64,000 bases of DNA from Ruegeria_C sp040830705 (GCA_040830705.1 JBFOME010000022.1:5954-69953); one strand, 5' to 3'. Positions 15,814-24,806 are shown, counted from the stretch's first letter. The notes: a model not told the origin generated them from the letters alone. Translations and numbers: made by a program.

Positions 15814-18267
15814 ATGTCGGATGCGAAACTGCCCAGCCAAGCCCGCGTGGTCATCGTTGGCGGCGGGGTCATGGGAGTGGGGCTCGCCTATCACCTCGCG
15901 CATGAGGGCTGGACGGATGTGGTTCTGCTGGAAAAGGCGGAGCTGACCAGCGGCAGCACTTGGCATGCGGCCGGGCAGATCACCCATTCGACCAGTTCCT
16001 TCGGGCTGGGCAAATGCGTGGACTACAATATCGGGCTTTATTCCGGCGCGCTGGAGGCCGAGACTGGCCAGGCGGTGACATGGCATGGCTGCGGCTCGTT
16101 CCGGCTGGCCTATACAGAGGACGAGATGGACTGGCTGCGCCACACGCTGTCAGTGGGCCGCTCGCTGGGCTTCAACATCGAACTGGTCGGGCCCGAGCGG
16201 GTGCGTGAACTACATCCGTTCTACAATCTCGAAGGGGTTCTGGGTGCGCTCCATACCCCCGATGACGGGCATGTTGACCCGACCAATGTGACGATGGCGA
16301 TGGCGGCGGGCGCGCGGGCGCTGGGCGCGCGGATCGTTCGGCGCTGCAGGGCGACGAATATCACGCAGGCCGACAATGGCGAATGGGTGGTCGAGACCGA
16401 AAAGGGTACCATCACCTGCGAACATGTAGTGAATGCGGGCGGCACCTATGCGCGGCAGATGGGTGAATGGTCGGGCTTGCAGCTGCCGATGACCTCGATG
16501 ACGCACCATTACTTCGTGACCGAACCGGTGCCGGAGTTCGAGGCCCTCGACAAGGAACTGCCGGTGATCCGCGATGATCACAAGGTTTCGGGCTATATCC
16601 GGATGGAGCAAAAACGCGGCCTGATCGGGATCTACGAAAAGGCAAACGCAAACTCTGTCTGGCATGACCATTGCCCTTGGGAGTATGAGAACTGGTTGTT
16701 TGACGCCGATTACGACCGGGTCATGCCGTGGCTTGAGGAAAGCCTGAACCGGATGCCGATCTTCTCCGAGTTGGGGATTTCGCGCGATGTTCACGGCGCG
16801 ATCAGCCATCCGCCGGATGGCAACCCGCTGATCGGTCCCGCTCCGGGGGTGCGCAACTATTGGTGCTGTTGCGGGACCCAGATCGGCATTGGCTGGGGCC
16901 CGGGCCTGACGCGTGAACTGGCGCGCTGGATGGTACATGGTGCGGCGGATATCTCGATGCGCGACTACGATCCTCGCCGCTTTGGCGGATACGCCACGAA
17001 AGACTGGCAGGTCATCAAGGCGCATGAGGACTACAAGCTGCGCCACGAAATTCCATTCCCGCATTTCAACCGCTTGCAGGGTCGTCCGGTCAAGCCGTCG
17101 CCGTTGTATGAGCGGCTGAAGGAAAAGGGCGCGGTTTATGAAGAGGTCTACGGCCACGAGCGCCCGCGCTGGTTCGCCAGAAATGGTGTGGCGCAGCAGG
17201 ACCACTATTCGTTCAAGCGCAACGTTGTGCACGATCTCGTCGGGGCCGAGTGCCAGGCTGTACGCGAGCGGGTGGGGATCATGGACATCTCGGCCTTTAC
17301 CAAGGTCGAAGTGTCCGGGCGCGGTGCCGAGGCATTGCTGGATCGTCTGGTTGCGAACCGCTTGCCGCAGAAAGTGGGCGGCATTGCCCTGACCCATATG
17401 CTGAACCGACGGGGTCGGATTGAGCTGGAAACCACCATCGTGAAGTTGGACGAAGACCGCTACTATCTGGTCTGTGCTGCCTTCTTCGAGCAGCGTCTGC
17501 TGGATCACCTGAACCAACACCGCTCCGAGGAAGAGGTGGAGATTACCCTGCGCTCGGATACCTGGTCGGCCCTGGCCCTGAACGGCCCCAAATCAAGAGA
17601 TGTCCTGTCCGCATGCACTGATGCGGATCTGAGCAATTCCGGTTTCAAATGGCTCACCGCGCAACAGATCGATGTGGCTGGCCACAAGCTCTGGGCGTTT
17701 CGCATGTCTTACGCGGGTGAGTTGGGCTGGGAGTTGCACATCCCCCGCGAAAACGCGCTGGCGGTTTATCAGGCGCTTTGGACCGCCGGAGAGGCACACG
17801 GTATCGCGGATTATGGGTCTTTCGCCATGAACGCACTGCGGATGGAGAAGGGCTTCAAAGGGGCGGGTGAATTGACCAATGAGGTCACTTTGGCCGAGGC
17901 AGACGTCTTGCGCTTTGCTCGCACAGACAAGGATTATCTGGGCAGGGACAAGACACTTGACCCCGAACTGCGCTGGGTCTGCGCCTATCTTGAGGTCGAG
18001 CCGGATGGCGTCGAGGACGGGCATGGTGGCGAGGCCGTGCTGCTGGGGGGACGGGTCGTGGGGTCAACCGCATCGGTCGCCTTTGGTCATAGCGTAGGCA
18101 AGATCCTGACCTTCGCCTTTGTCAAACCGCATGCCAATGTTCCGGGCACCGAGGTCGAGGTCGTTATCGCCGGCGAGCCACGCAAAGGCCGTGTTCTGGG
18201 AGAGCCCGCCTATGATCCAGAAAGCCTGCGTCCGCGAATGGATGCCGCCATGGAGGCCGCAGAATGA
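15814..18267 (+). CDS. FAD-dependent dehydrogenase-GcvT fusion (dimethylglycine/sarcosine dehydrogenase family)
   Basis: An 817-residue protein. The N-terminal half is an amine-oxidising FAD domain with ARVVIVGGGVMGVGLAYHLA and GSTWHAAGQ; the His of the latter motif carries covalent FAD in DMGDH and SARDH. The C-terminal half is an aminomethyltransferase (GcvT) domain with ALNGPKSRDVL, SYAGELGWELHIP and ALRMEKGFKGAG. Such enzymes oxidatively remove N-methyl groups and pass them to tetrahydrofolate. The start at ATG 15814 is favoured over a GTG at 15736 because MSDAKLPSQARVVIV reaches the FAD motif directly. Its stop overlaps the next gene by four bases. The exact methylated amine is unknown. 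Confidence 0.88.
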   Translation: MSDAKLPSQARVVIVGGGVMGVGLAYHLAHEGWTDVVLLEKAELTSGSTWHAAGQITHSTSSFGLGKCVDYNIGLYSGALEAETGQAVTWHGCGSFRLAYTEDEMDWLRHTLSVGRSLGFNIELVGPERVRELHPFYNLEGVLGALHTPDDGHVDPTNVTMAMAAGARALGARIVRRCRATNITQADNGEWVVETEKGTITCEHVVNAGGTYARQMGEWSGLQLPMTSMTHHYFVTEPVPEFEALDKELPVIRDDHKVSGYIRMEQKRGLIGIYEKANANSVWHDHCPWEYENWLFDADYDRVMPWLEESLNRMPIFSELGISRDVHGAISHPPDGNPLIGPAPGVRNYWCCCGTQIGIGWGPGLTRELARWMVHGAADISMRDYDPRRFGGYATKDWQVIKAHEDYKLRHEIPFPHFNRLQGRPVKPSPLYERLKEKGAVYEEVYGHERPRWFARNGVAQQDHYSFKRNVVHDLVGAECQAVRERVGIMDISAFTKVEVSGRGAEALLDRLVANRLPQKVGGIALTHMLNRRGRIELETTIVKLDEDRYYLVCAAFFEQRLLDHLNQHRSEEEVEITLRSDTWSALALNGPKSRDVLSACTDADLSNSGFKWLTAQQIDVAGHKLWAFRMSYAGELGWELHIPRENALAVYQALWTAGEAHGIADYGSFAMNALRMEKGFKGAGELTNEVTLAEADVLRFARTDKDYLGRDKTLDPELRWVCAYLEVEPDGVEDGHGGEAVLLGGRVVGSTASVAFGHSVGKILTFAFVKPHANVPGTEVEVVIAGEPRKGRVLGEPAYDPESLRPRMDAAMEAAE

Positions 18268-19346
18268 GTATCTCTCCGACGATGAAGGCCATGGTGCTGA
18301 CCGGGCATGGCGACATGGACAAATACGAATGGCACGAAGACTGGCCGACACCCCGCGCCGGTCGGATGGAGGTTGTCATCAAGGTCGGGGCCTGCGGGTT
18401 GAACAACACCGATGTGAACACGCGAACCGGCTGGTACTCAAAAGCCGTTGATGAGGCCACGACCGGCGGTGCCTATTCAGAGGTCGACGATGAAGACAGC
18501 ACCTGGGGCGGCGCTCCGCTGACCTTCCCGCGCATCCAGGGCGCGGATGCGGTCGGCACTGTGGTCGAAATCGGCGCAGATGTTGATCCGGGCATGATTG
18601 GCAAACGTGTCATCGTGGCCGGATGGCTGCGCGACTGGGACGATCCGATGAACCGGGACAAGGCGGGGTATTTCGGGTCGGAATGTGATGGCGGCTTTGC
18701 GGAATACACCAAGGCGGATGTGCGGGGTATCGCTCCGATCGTCTCTGATCTGAGCGACGCGGAACTTGCGACGTTCAGTTGCTCTTATGTGACCGCCGAA
18801 GGGATGCTGGACCGGGCCGGTGTTGGCGCAGGTGATACGGTGCTGATCCCGGGTGCATCGGGCGGCGTCGGTGGCGCCTTGATCCAGCTCTCGAAGCTGC
18901 GCGGCGCTCGGGTGATCGCCATGGCATCGGAAACCAAACATGAGGACGTCGCGCAGCTTGGCCCCGACCGCATCCTGCCCCGCAGCCCCGAAGACCTGCG
19001 GGCAGCCTTGAAGGGCGAGAAGATCACCGTCGTCGCGGATGTGGTGGGCGGGGCGATGTGGCCCAAACTGATCGATATGCTCGCGCGCGGCGGGCGCTAT
19101 ACCTGTTCGGGTGCGATCGCCGGGCCGATGGTCGCGTTCGACCTGCGCACCTTTTACCTGCGCGATCTGACGTTCACCGGCTCTACGGTGAACACGCCAG
19201 AGAATTTCTTCGATGTCGTGAAGTACATAGAAGATGGCAAGATCAGGCCAGCCTTGGCCGCCACATACCCATTATCTGAACTGCGTGAGGCCCAGCAGGC
19301 CTTTATCGAAAAGACGCATACCGGCAACATCGTGGTGATCCCGTGA
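18264..19346 (+). CDS. MDR-superfamily oxidoreductase (zinc-type alcohol dehydrogenase-like)
   Basis: A 360-residue medium-chain dehydrogenase/reductase. The N-terminal GroES-like domain has KVGACGLNNTDVNTRTG. The Rossmann domain has GDTVLIPGASGGVGGALIQLSKL around residue 190 (GASGGVGG). The classical catalytic zinc ligands are not obvious, which points to a quinone-oxidoreductase-like member. A stretch around residues 60-85 rich in Asp/Glu/Gly looks like an insertion. It overlaps its upstream neighbour (ATGA) and downstream neighbour (GTGA) by four bases. It probably oxidises or reduces a pathway intermediate. Confidence 0.85.
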   Translation: MSISPTMKAMVLTGHGDMDKYEWHEDWPTPRAGRMEVVIKVGACGLNNTDVNTRTGWYSKAVDEATTGGAYSEVDDEDSTWGGAPLTFPRIQGADAVGTVVEIGADVDPGMIGKRVIVAGWLRDWDDPMNRDKAGYFGSECDGGFAEYTKADVRGIAPIVSDLSDAELATFSCSYVTAEGMLDRAGVGAGDTVLIPGASGGVGGALIQLSKLRGARVIAMASETKHEDVAQLGPDRILPRSPEDLRAALKGEKITVVADVVGGAMWPKLIDMLARGGRYTCSGAIAGPMVAFDLRTFYLRDLTFTGSTVNTPENFFDVVKYIEDGKIRPALAATYPLSELREAQQAFIEKTHTGNIVVIP

Positions 19347-19921
19347 CCCTTGAAGACGTTCTTGAAGCAGCGCGGCTACTGCATCAGTCGCACCCTGACC
19401 TTGCGGAGTTCGGGGCATGGCCGACCGACCTGACACCGTCGGACTTGCAACCCCACTCCCTTCCGGCGACCGATCTGGTCGCCGGGTTCAAACTTGATGG
19501 CGTGCCGCAGACACAAGGGCTGATCGACGCGGTCCGCGCGACGGCACATCTGGCCGCATGGAAACAGACCTACACTGCAGACGAGGTCGGGGCCGAATTC
19601 CTGAGCCGCTACGGGTATTATGAACTGTTCGGTCCCACGGGGCATTTCCATTCCAATCAGTTGCGCGGCTATGTGGGTTATTGGGGCTCAGGCCTAACGT
19701 ATGACTGGCACAGCCATCAGGCCGAAGAGATTTACCTGACACTTGCCGGTGGGGCGGATTTCCGGATCGCGGGCAATCAGGCTCGTGTCGGTCCAGGCCA
19801 GACGCGGGCCCATACAAGCTGGCAGAGCCACGCGATGGCGACCACAGATCAACCCATCCTGACCTTCGTGCTCTGGCGTGGCGAGGGGATGGCGGATCTG
19901 CCCCGAATGGATGCCGCATGA
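19343..19921 (+). CDS. dddQ: DddQ-like cupin (dimethylsulfoniopropionate lyase family)
   Basis: A 192-residue cupin of the same size and layout as DddQ, which splits DMSP to dimethyl sulfide and acrylate. I see the family's metal and catalytic block YDWHSHQAEEIYLTLAG (two His, Glu, Tyr) and the later His in SWQSHAMATTD. LAAWKQTYTADEVGAEFLSRYGYYELFG precedes it in the DddQ order. The start is GTG at 19343, overlapping the stop of the upstream gene. DddQ enzymes are reported to be weak DMSP lyases, and the neighbours here handle amines and acids. The natural substrate may therefore be another onium compound; the symbol marks family, not proven activity. Confidence 0.68.
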   Translation: MTLEDVLEAARLLHQSHPDLAEFGAWPTDLTPSDLQPHSLPATDLVAGFKLDGVPQTQGLIDAVRATAHLAAWKQTYTADEVGAEFLSRYGYYELFGPTGHFHSNQLRGYVGYWGSGLTYDWHSHQAEEIYLTLAGGADFRIAGNQARVGPGQTRAHTSWQSHAMATTDQPILTFVLWRGEGMADLPRMDAA

Positions 19922-21024
19922 AGATCACCCGCATCCGCATCTACCAGACCGGCCTGCCATACGTGGATGGGGCCTATGTCTGGGGGGCGGGCAATGCGAT
20001 CGAAATGGCCACCGCGTCGGTCGTGGTTATCGACACGGATGCCGGGCTACAGGGATGTGGAGAGTTCACGCCCTGCGGCGAGAACTACATGGTTGCCCAT
20101 TCTCAGGGCGTGCCTGCCCTGGCGAGGCTGGTGGCCCCGCATCTGCTGGGCGAAGACCCGCGCAACGTGGCGCGGATCGAACAGATCATGGACCAACTGG
20201 TGCAGGGGCATGGATATGCCAAGTCGCCCTTCGATGCCGCTTGCTGGGATGTGCTTGCGCAATCGCTGAACGCGCCGCTTCATGCGGTTTGGGGCGGCAG
20301 GCTGACCGACGGAGCGCCGATGTACCGGGTCGCGCCGCAAAAGGAAACCAGTGACACAATCGCCGAGATGGACCGATACCGCGCCCAAGGGTATCGACAA
20401 TTCCAGATTAAGGTCGGTTCCGATTGGGCTGCTGATATAGGTCGGATCCGTTCGACCGTCGAGCTGCTAAGGCCGGGTGAAAAGGCGATGGCCGACGCCA
20501 ACCAGGGCTGGCGAGTCGATGATGCGCTGCGCGTGGCGCGGGCCACGCGGGACTTGGATTACATCCTTGAACAGCCCTGCCGCACTTACGCCGAATGCCT
20601 GCAGGTCCGCGCCCGAACCGACCTGCCGATGAAGCTTGATGAATGTGTGACCGGTATGGCCGTGGCGCAGCGCATCGTGGCCGATCAGGCCGCCGAACTG
20701 GTATGCCTGAAAATCTCCAATCTTGGGGGGCTCAGCAAGGCCAGGCGCGTGCGCGACTTCCTGGTCGAGAACCGCATTCCGGTTGTGGCCGAGGACAGTT
20801 GGGGGGGCGAAATCGCAACGGCCGCATTGTCGCATTTCGCGGCAACGACGCCAGCGAACTATCTGCAAAACACAACCGACCTGATGAATTACAACACAAG
20901 ATCGACAGGTGTCGGCGGGGCGGTGGTGCGGGACGGCAAGCTGTATGCTCCCGATGCGCCGGGTCTTGGCGTGGCGCCGGATTTTGCAAGCCTCGGCAAA
21001 CCGGTGGAGGAGTTCCTCACATGA
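19918..21024 (+). CDS. Enolase-superfamily MR/MLE protein, copy 1
   Basis: A 368-residue enzyme of the mandelate racemase/muconate lactonising group. Conserved residues in order: Lys in FQIKVGSD, Asp in MADANQGW, Glu in ILEQPC, Asp/Glu in KLDECVTG, Lys in CLKISNLGGLSKA. Lysines on both faces of the barrel fit an epimerase or dehydratase of the hydroxyproline-betaine-epimerase / 3-hydroxyproline-dehydratase type. It starts with MKITRIRIYQTGLPY, very like the other two copies. It overlaps the DddQ-like gene and the small cupin gene by four bases each. Confidence 0.85.
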   Translation: MKITRIRIYQTGLPYVDGAYVWGAGNAIEMATASVVVIDTDAGLQGCGEFTPCGENYMVAHSQGVPALARLVAPHLLGEDPRNVARIEQIMDQLVQGHGYAKSPFDAACWDVLAQSLNAPLHAVWGGRLTDGAPMYRVAPQKETSDTIAEMDRYRAQGYRQFQIKVGSDWAADIGRIRSTVELLRPGEKAMADANQGWRVDDALRVARATRDLDYILEQPCRTYAECLQVRARTDLPMKLDECVTGMAVAQRIVADQAAELVCLKISNLGGLSKARRVRDFLVENRIPVVAEDSWGGEIATAALSHFAATTPANYLQNTTDLMNYNTRSTGVGGAVVRDGKLYAPDAPGLGVAPDFASLGKPVEEFLT

Positions 21025-21305
21025 CACATCAGGCAACCGCAACATTGATGATCGACGATGACCGGGTCCGGGTGACCCGGTTCGACTTCGCGCCCGGAGC
21101 GGAAACCGGGTGGCATCGGCACGCAATGGACTATGTGATCACCGCAATAACAGATTGCCAAATGCGGCTCGATCTGCCGGATGGCACGTCCAGCACGGTC
21201 ACGGTCCCCGCTGGCACGGCCTATCGACGCGATGAAGGGGTCGAGCACAATGTGATCAATGCAGGCGACGCGCCGATGTCCTTTGTCGAGGTCGAGTTGA
21301 AATGA
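21021..21305 (+). CDS. Small cupin protein
   Basis: A 94-residue single cupin domain with a clear first motif, GAETGWHRHAMDYVITAI (two His, then an aromatic Asp-Tyr), and a second motif ending in GVEHNVINAGD (His). The three histidines could hold a metal. It overlaps both neighbouring MR/MLE genes by four bases and is an integral member of the operon. Possible roles include isomerase, sensor or lyase helper; none can be assigned. Confidence 0.8.
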   Translation: MTHQATATLMIDDDRVRVTRFDFAPGAETGWHRHAMDYVITAITDCQMRLDLPDGTSSTVTVPAGTAYRRDEGVEHNVINAGDAPMSFVEVELK

Positions 21306-22417
21306 AGATCACGCGCCTCACCGTTTATCAGGTCGACCTACCGCTGGAACATCCCTACTGGCTGTCCGGCGGGCGGCTGAAATTTGAGGTGCTCGATGCC
21401 ACGCTGGTCAAGATCGAATGTGATGAGGGTCTGACCGGTTGGGGCGAAGGCACGCCGTGGGGTCATACCTATGTGCCTGCGCATGGACCCGGCATCCGCG
21501 CCGGGATCGAGACTATGGCCCCGTTTCTCCTCGGTCTTGATCCGCGCAAGGTGCTGGAGATTGAGCGGGCGATGGATCTGGCGCTGCCGGGCCATCTCTA
21601 TGCCAAATCACCCATCGATATGGCGTGCTGGGATATTGCAGGGCAGGCGGCGGGATTGCCGATCGCCGATCTGATGGGCGGAGGATCACGCGCCCCGCGT
21701 GCTATCGCGTCTTCGGTCGGCGCGAAGACCATTGAAGACACCCGCGCGGTGATGGAGCGCTATCGCCAGCGCGGCTATGTGGCACATTCCGTCAAGATCG
21801 GCGGAGATGTGGAGCGCGACATTGCCCGCATCCGTGATGTCGAGGCGCAGCGCGCGAAGGATGAGATCATCCTCTATGACGTCAATCGCGGTTGGAGCCG
21901 CCAGCAGGCTCTGCGGGTCATGCAGGCCACCGAGGATCTGCAGGTGATGTTTGAACAGCCCTGCGAAACACTGGACGACATTGCTGCGCTGCGTCCACTG
22001 CACTCCGCCCCCGTCAGCATCGACGAAAGCCTCGTCACGCTTCAGGATGCCGCACGGATCGCACGTGATGGGTTGGCCGAAGTCTTCGGCATCAAGCTCA
22101 ACCGCGTCGGTGGCCTGACCAAAGCCGCCCGGATGCGCGATATCGCATTGGCCCACGGGATCGACATGTTCGTGATGGCCACGGGCGGCAGCGTCCTTGC
22201 CGACGCCGAGGCGCTGCACCTTGCCGCCACCATCCCCGACCACGCCTGCCACGCCGTTTGGGCCTGTCAGGACATGCTTACCATCGACATTTGTGGTGGG
22301 CATGGCCCCCGCAACATCGACGGCCATCTGCATTTGCCCGAGGCTTCCGGCCTTGGTGTTGCACCGGATGAAGGGGCACTTGGCGCCCCGCTTGCAATCT
22401 ATGAATCGCCACGATGA
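21302..22417 (+). CDS. Enolase-superfamily MR/MLE protein, copy 2
   Basis: A 371-residue MR/MLE-group enzyme starting MKITRLTVYQVDLPL. Catalytic positions in order: Lys in HSVKIGGD, Asp in LYDVNRGW, Glu in MFEQPCETL, Glu in SIDESLVTL, Lys in GIKLNRVGGLTKAARM. It diverges from copies 1 and 3 at the C-terminus (FVMATGGSVLADAEALHLAA), where the others have an Asp-x-Trp-Gly motif. That suggests a different substrate or reaction. It overlaps both neighbours by four bases. Confidence 0.85.
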   Translation: MKITRLTVYQVDLPLEHPYWLSGGRLKFEVLDATLVKIECDEGLTGWGEGTPWGHTYVPAHGPGIRAGIETMAPFLLGLDPRKVLEIERAMDLALPGHLYAKSPIDMACWDIAGQAAGLPIADLMGGGSRAPRAIASSVGAKTIEDTRAVMERYRQRGYVAHSVKIGGDVERDIARIRDVEAQRAKDEIILYDVNRGWSRQQALRVMQATEDLQVMFEQPCETLDDIAALRPLHSAPVSIDESLVTLQDAARIARDGLAEVFGIKLNRVGGLTKAARMRDIALAHGIDMFVMATGGSVLADAEALHLAATIPDHACHAVWACQDMLTIDICGGHGPRNIDGHLHLPEASGLGVAPDEGALGAPLAIYESPR

Positions 22418-23517
22418 AGATTACCCGCATATCCCTCTGGCATGTTCCGCTGACCTCGCATGTGACTTACACAATGGCGGCAGGCAAGAGCTGCGACACG
22501 GTTGAGACCGTTGTCCTGGCCCTCGATACCGATCAGGGCCGCACAGGATGGGGCGAGGTCTGTCCGATCCCGCATTACCTTCCTGCCTATGCGCGGGGTG
22601 TTGCCCCCGCCGTGCAGGAACTGGCCCCAATTCTGCTAGGCGCGGACCCGATCGGCCCCGAGGCTGTCATGGCGCGGCTCGACCGGTACCTGCCGGGTCA
22701 TGTCTACGCCAAATCCGCGATTGATATCGCGCTCTGGGACCTGACCGGGCAGGCGGCTGGCCTGCCGCTTCATGCGCTGTTGGGCGGGCGACAGGCTGAG
22801 ACCATGCCGCTCTATCACTCGATCACTTGCATCACCCCGGACGAGATGGCCCGGATCGCGCAGGAGGCGCAGGATCAGGGGATCACCCAGTTTCAGGTCA
22901 AGCTGGGTGCGGATGACGATTGGCAGGCCGATGTGGCGCGGCTGCGCAGGGTGCGCGAGGCGGTTGGGCCGGGGCCGCTGGTCTATGGTGACTGGAATTG
23001 CGGAGCGACCTCGCTTACCGCCACACGGGTCGGGCGGGCGGTGCGGGACCTCGACATCATGCTGGAACAGCCCTGCGCCACCATTGACGATTGCGCCCGG
23101 GTGCGGGCCGCGACCGGCCTTCCGATGAAGCTGGACGAATCCGCGCATGACACGGCCAGCCTGCTAGAGGGTCATGCCAAAGGCTGCATGGATGTGGTGG
23201 CGGTAAAGTTATCAAAATTTGGCGGGCTGTCCGCTGCGCGGCGCGCGCGCGACTTGTGCTACCATCTGGGCGCGCGCATGTGCATCGAAGATACCTGGGG
23301 CTCTGACATCACAACCGCCGCCTTGCTGCATTTGGGTGCCGCAACTGCGCCCGACCGGGTCACAAATGTGTGTGACCTCTCGGGATATGTCTCGCCAAGG
23401 CTGGCACCCGCCGCACCAATCCGCGACAACGGACGGATCGCTCCACCTGCGGGTGTGGGGCTGGGCGTTGCACCCGACCGCGATGCGCTGGGCTCGCCCG
23501 ATTTGATACTGGACTAG
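22414..23517 (+). CDS. Enolase-superfamily MR/MLE protein, copy 3
   Basis: A 367-residue MR/MLE-group enzyme starting MKITRISLWHVPLTS. Catalytic positions: Lys in FQVKLGADDD, Asp in YGDWNCG, Glu in MLEQPCATI, Glu in KLDESAHDT, Lys in AVKLSKFGGLSAARR, then IEDTWGSDI. The FQVKLGA and DTWGSDI stretches resemble 4-hydroxyproline-betaine 2-epimerase and cis-3-hydroxyproline dehydratase, as I recall those sequences. The next gene, an aminotransferase, begins nine bases later with its own GGAGG site. Confidence 0.85.
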   Translation: MKITRISLWHVPLTSHVTYTMAAGKSCDTVETVVLALDTDQGRTGWGEVCPIPHYLPAYARGVAPAVQELAPILLGADPIGPEAVMARLDRYLPGHVYAKSAIDIALWDLTGQAAGLPLHALLGGRQAETMPLYHSITCITPDEMARIAQEAQDQGITQFQVKLGADDDWQADVARLRRVREAVGPGPLVYGDWNCGATSLTATRVGRAVRDLDIMLEQPCATIDDCARVRAATGLPMKLDESAHDTASLLEGHAKGCMDVVAVKLSKFGGLSAARRARDLCYHLGARMCIEDTWGSDITTAALLHLGAATAPDRVTNVCDLSGYVSPRLAPAAPIRDNGRIAPPAGVGLGVAPDRDALGSPDLILD

Positions 23518-23526
23518 GAGGTCATC

Positions 23527-24801
23527 ATGCTCAACATTCTCAGTCAGGCTGAATGGTTCGAACGCGCTGCATCAGTGCTGCCGGGCGGAGGGTTGGGCAA
23601 TTTCGACCCTTCGGTTTTCGTCCGAGACGGAAAGGGCAGCCGGGTCTGGGACGAAGACGGGCGCGAATATGTCGACTACCTGATCGGTTCAGGCCCAATG
23701 CTGCTTGGCCATGGTCACCCCGAGGTGCTGGAAGCGGTGGCCGAACAATTGCCCAAGGGCATGACCTTTTTTGCCAACAACGCCCGCGCCGTCGAATTGG
23801 CCGAAGAGATTTGTGCAGCTGTACCTTGCGCCGAGCAACTGCGTTATGTCTCTTCGGGCGGCGAGGCGGATATGTACGCGATCCGGCTGGCTCGCGCCTT
23901 TACCGGACGCGATAAGGTGGTCAAGTTCGAAGGCGGCTATCATGGCATGAGCGCAGAGGCGCAGATGAGCCTTGCGCCCTCAAAGATGGTGAATTTTCCG
24001 CAAGCTGTGCCCGACAGTGCGGGAATCCCCGATAGCGTTCGCGCCGAGATGCTGATCGCACCGTTCAACGACCCGGACTATATCCGTTCCCTTCTGGCCG
24101 AACACGGCGATCAGGTGGCCGCGATCATTGTTGAACCCCTGCAAAGGGTCATCCCGCCTGAGCCCGGTTTTCTGCAATTGCTGCGGGACGAGGCCGACAA
24201 ATACGGTATCGTGTTGATCTATGACGAGGTGGTGACCGGCTTTCGTTTCGCCTATGGCGGGGCGCAGGAGCTCTACGGTGTCACCCCCGATCTAGCGACC
24301 CTTGGCAAGGTAATCGGTGGGGGTTTCCCGCTGGCGGCTATCGCCGGGCGGGCCGATATCATGGCGCATTTCGACAAGGCGGCTGTGGGCGAGGACAAGT
24401 GGCTGATGCAACTTGGGACGCTGTCGGGGAATCCTGTGGCGGCGGTTGCCGGTCTGAAGACGATGGAGATCTTGCGCCGGGAGGGGCAATATGACCGTCT
24501 GCGCGCCAACGGGTCCCGCCTGATGCGGATGGCGTCAGCAGCGCTGGATGGCCAGCAGATCGCGCACAGGATAGTTGGCGACCCAACCCTGTTCGAGATC
24601 GTGTTCACCACGGCACAGGTGCGCGACTATCGCGACGTGTTTCGCGCCGACAGTGCACGCGCGGCGCGCTTCAATGCGGTGCTGATGCAGAACGGCGTTT
24701 TTAAGGCCCCGGGCAAGACCTATCCGTCGCTTGCGCTGACTGAAGAGGATTTTGCGCTGACCGAGGCGGCCTATCTTAAGTCCGCCGAAGCAATTGCCTA
24801 A
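23527..24801 (+). CDS. Class III PLP-dependent aminotransferase (HemL-like)
   Basis: A 424-residue fold-type I PLP enzyme. I see SSGGEADMYAIRLARAFTG (cofactor phosphate region), YHGMSAEA, IYDEVVTGFR (Asp contacting the PLP nitrogen) and LGKVIGGGFP with the Schiff-base Lys. Overall it resembles glutamate-1-semialdehyde aminomutase-type aminotransferases, but it sits in a catabolic operon and not with heme genes. It is the last gene of the plus arm of the RpiR locus. It probably moves an amino group from or to an oxo-acid or aldehyde intermediate. Confidence 0.88.
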   Translation: MLNILSQAEWFERAASVLPGGGLGNFDPSVFVRDGKGSRVWDEDGREYVDYLIGSGPMLLGHGHPEVLEAVAEQLPKGMTFFANNARAVELAEEICAAVPCAEQLRYVSSGGEADMYAIRLARAFTGRDKVVKFEGGYHGMSAEAQMSLAPSKMVNFPQAVPDSAGIPDSVRAEMLIAPFNDPDYIRSLLAEHGDQVAAIIVEPLQRVIPPEPGFLQLLRDEADKYGIVLIYDEVVTGFRFAYGGAQELYGVTPDLATLGKVIGGGFPLAAIAGRADIMAHFDKAAVGEDKWLMQLGTLSGNPVAAVAGLKTMEILRREGQYDRLRANGSRLMRMASAALDGQQIAHRIVGDPTLFEIVFTTAQVRDYRDVFRADSARAARFNAVLMQNGVFKAPGKTYPSLALTEEDFALTEAAYLKSAEAIA

Positions 24802-24806
24802 GCGGG

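Noticed and set aside
16210..17520. 436-codon open frame on the minus strand opposite the FAD-GcvT gene
   Set aside because: The plus-strand gene has full FAD and GcvT motifs. The minus frame has no recognisable motif and is a by-product of GC-rich codon use.
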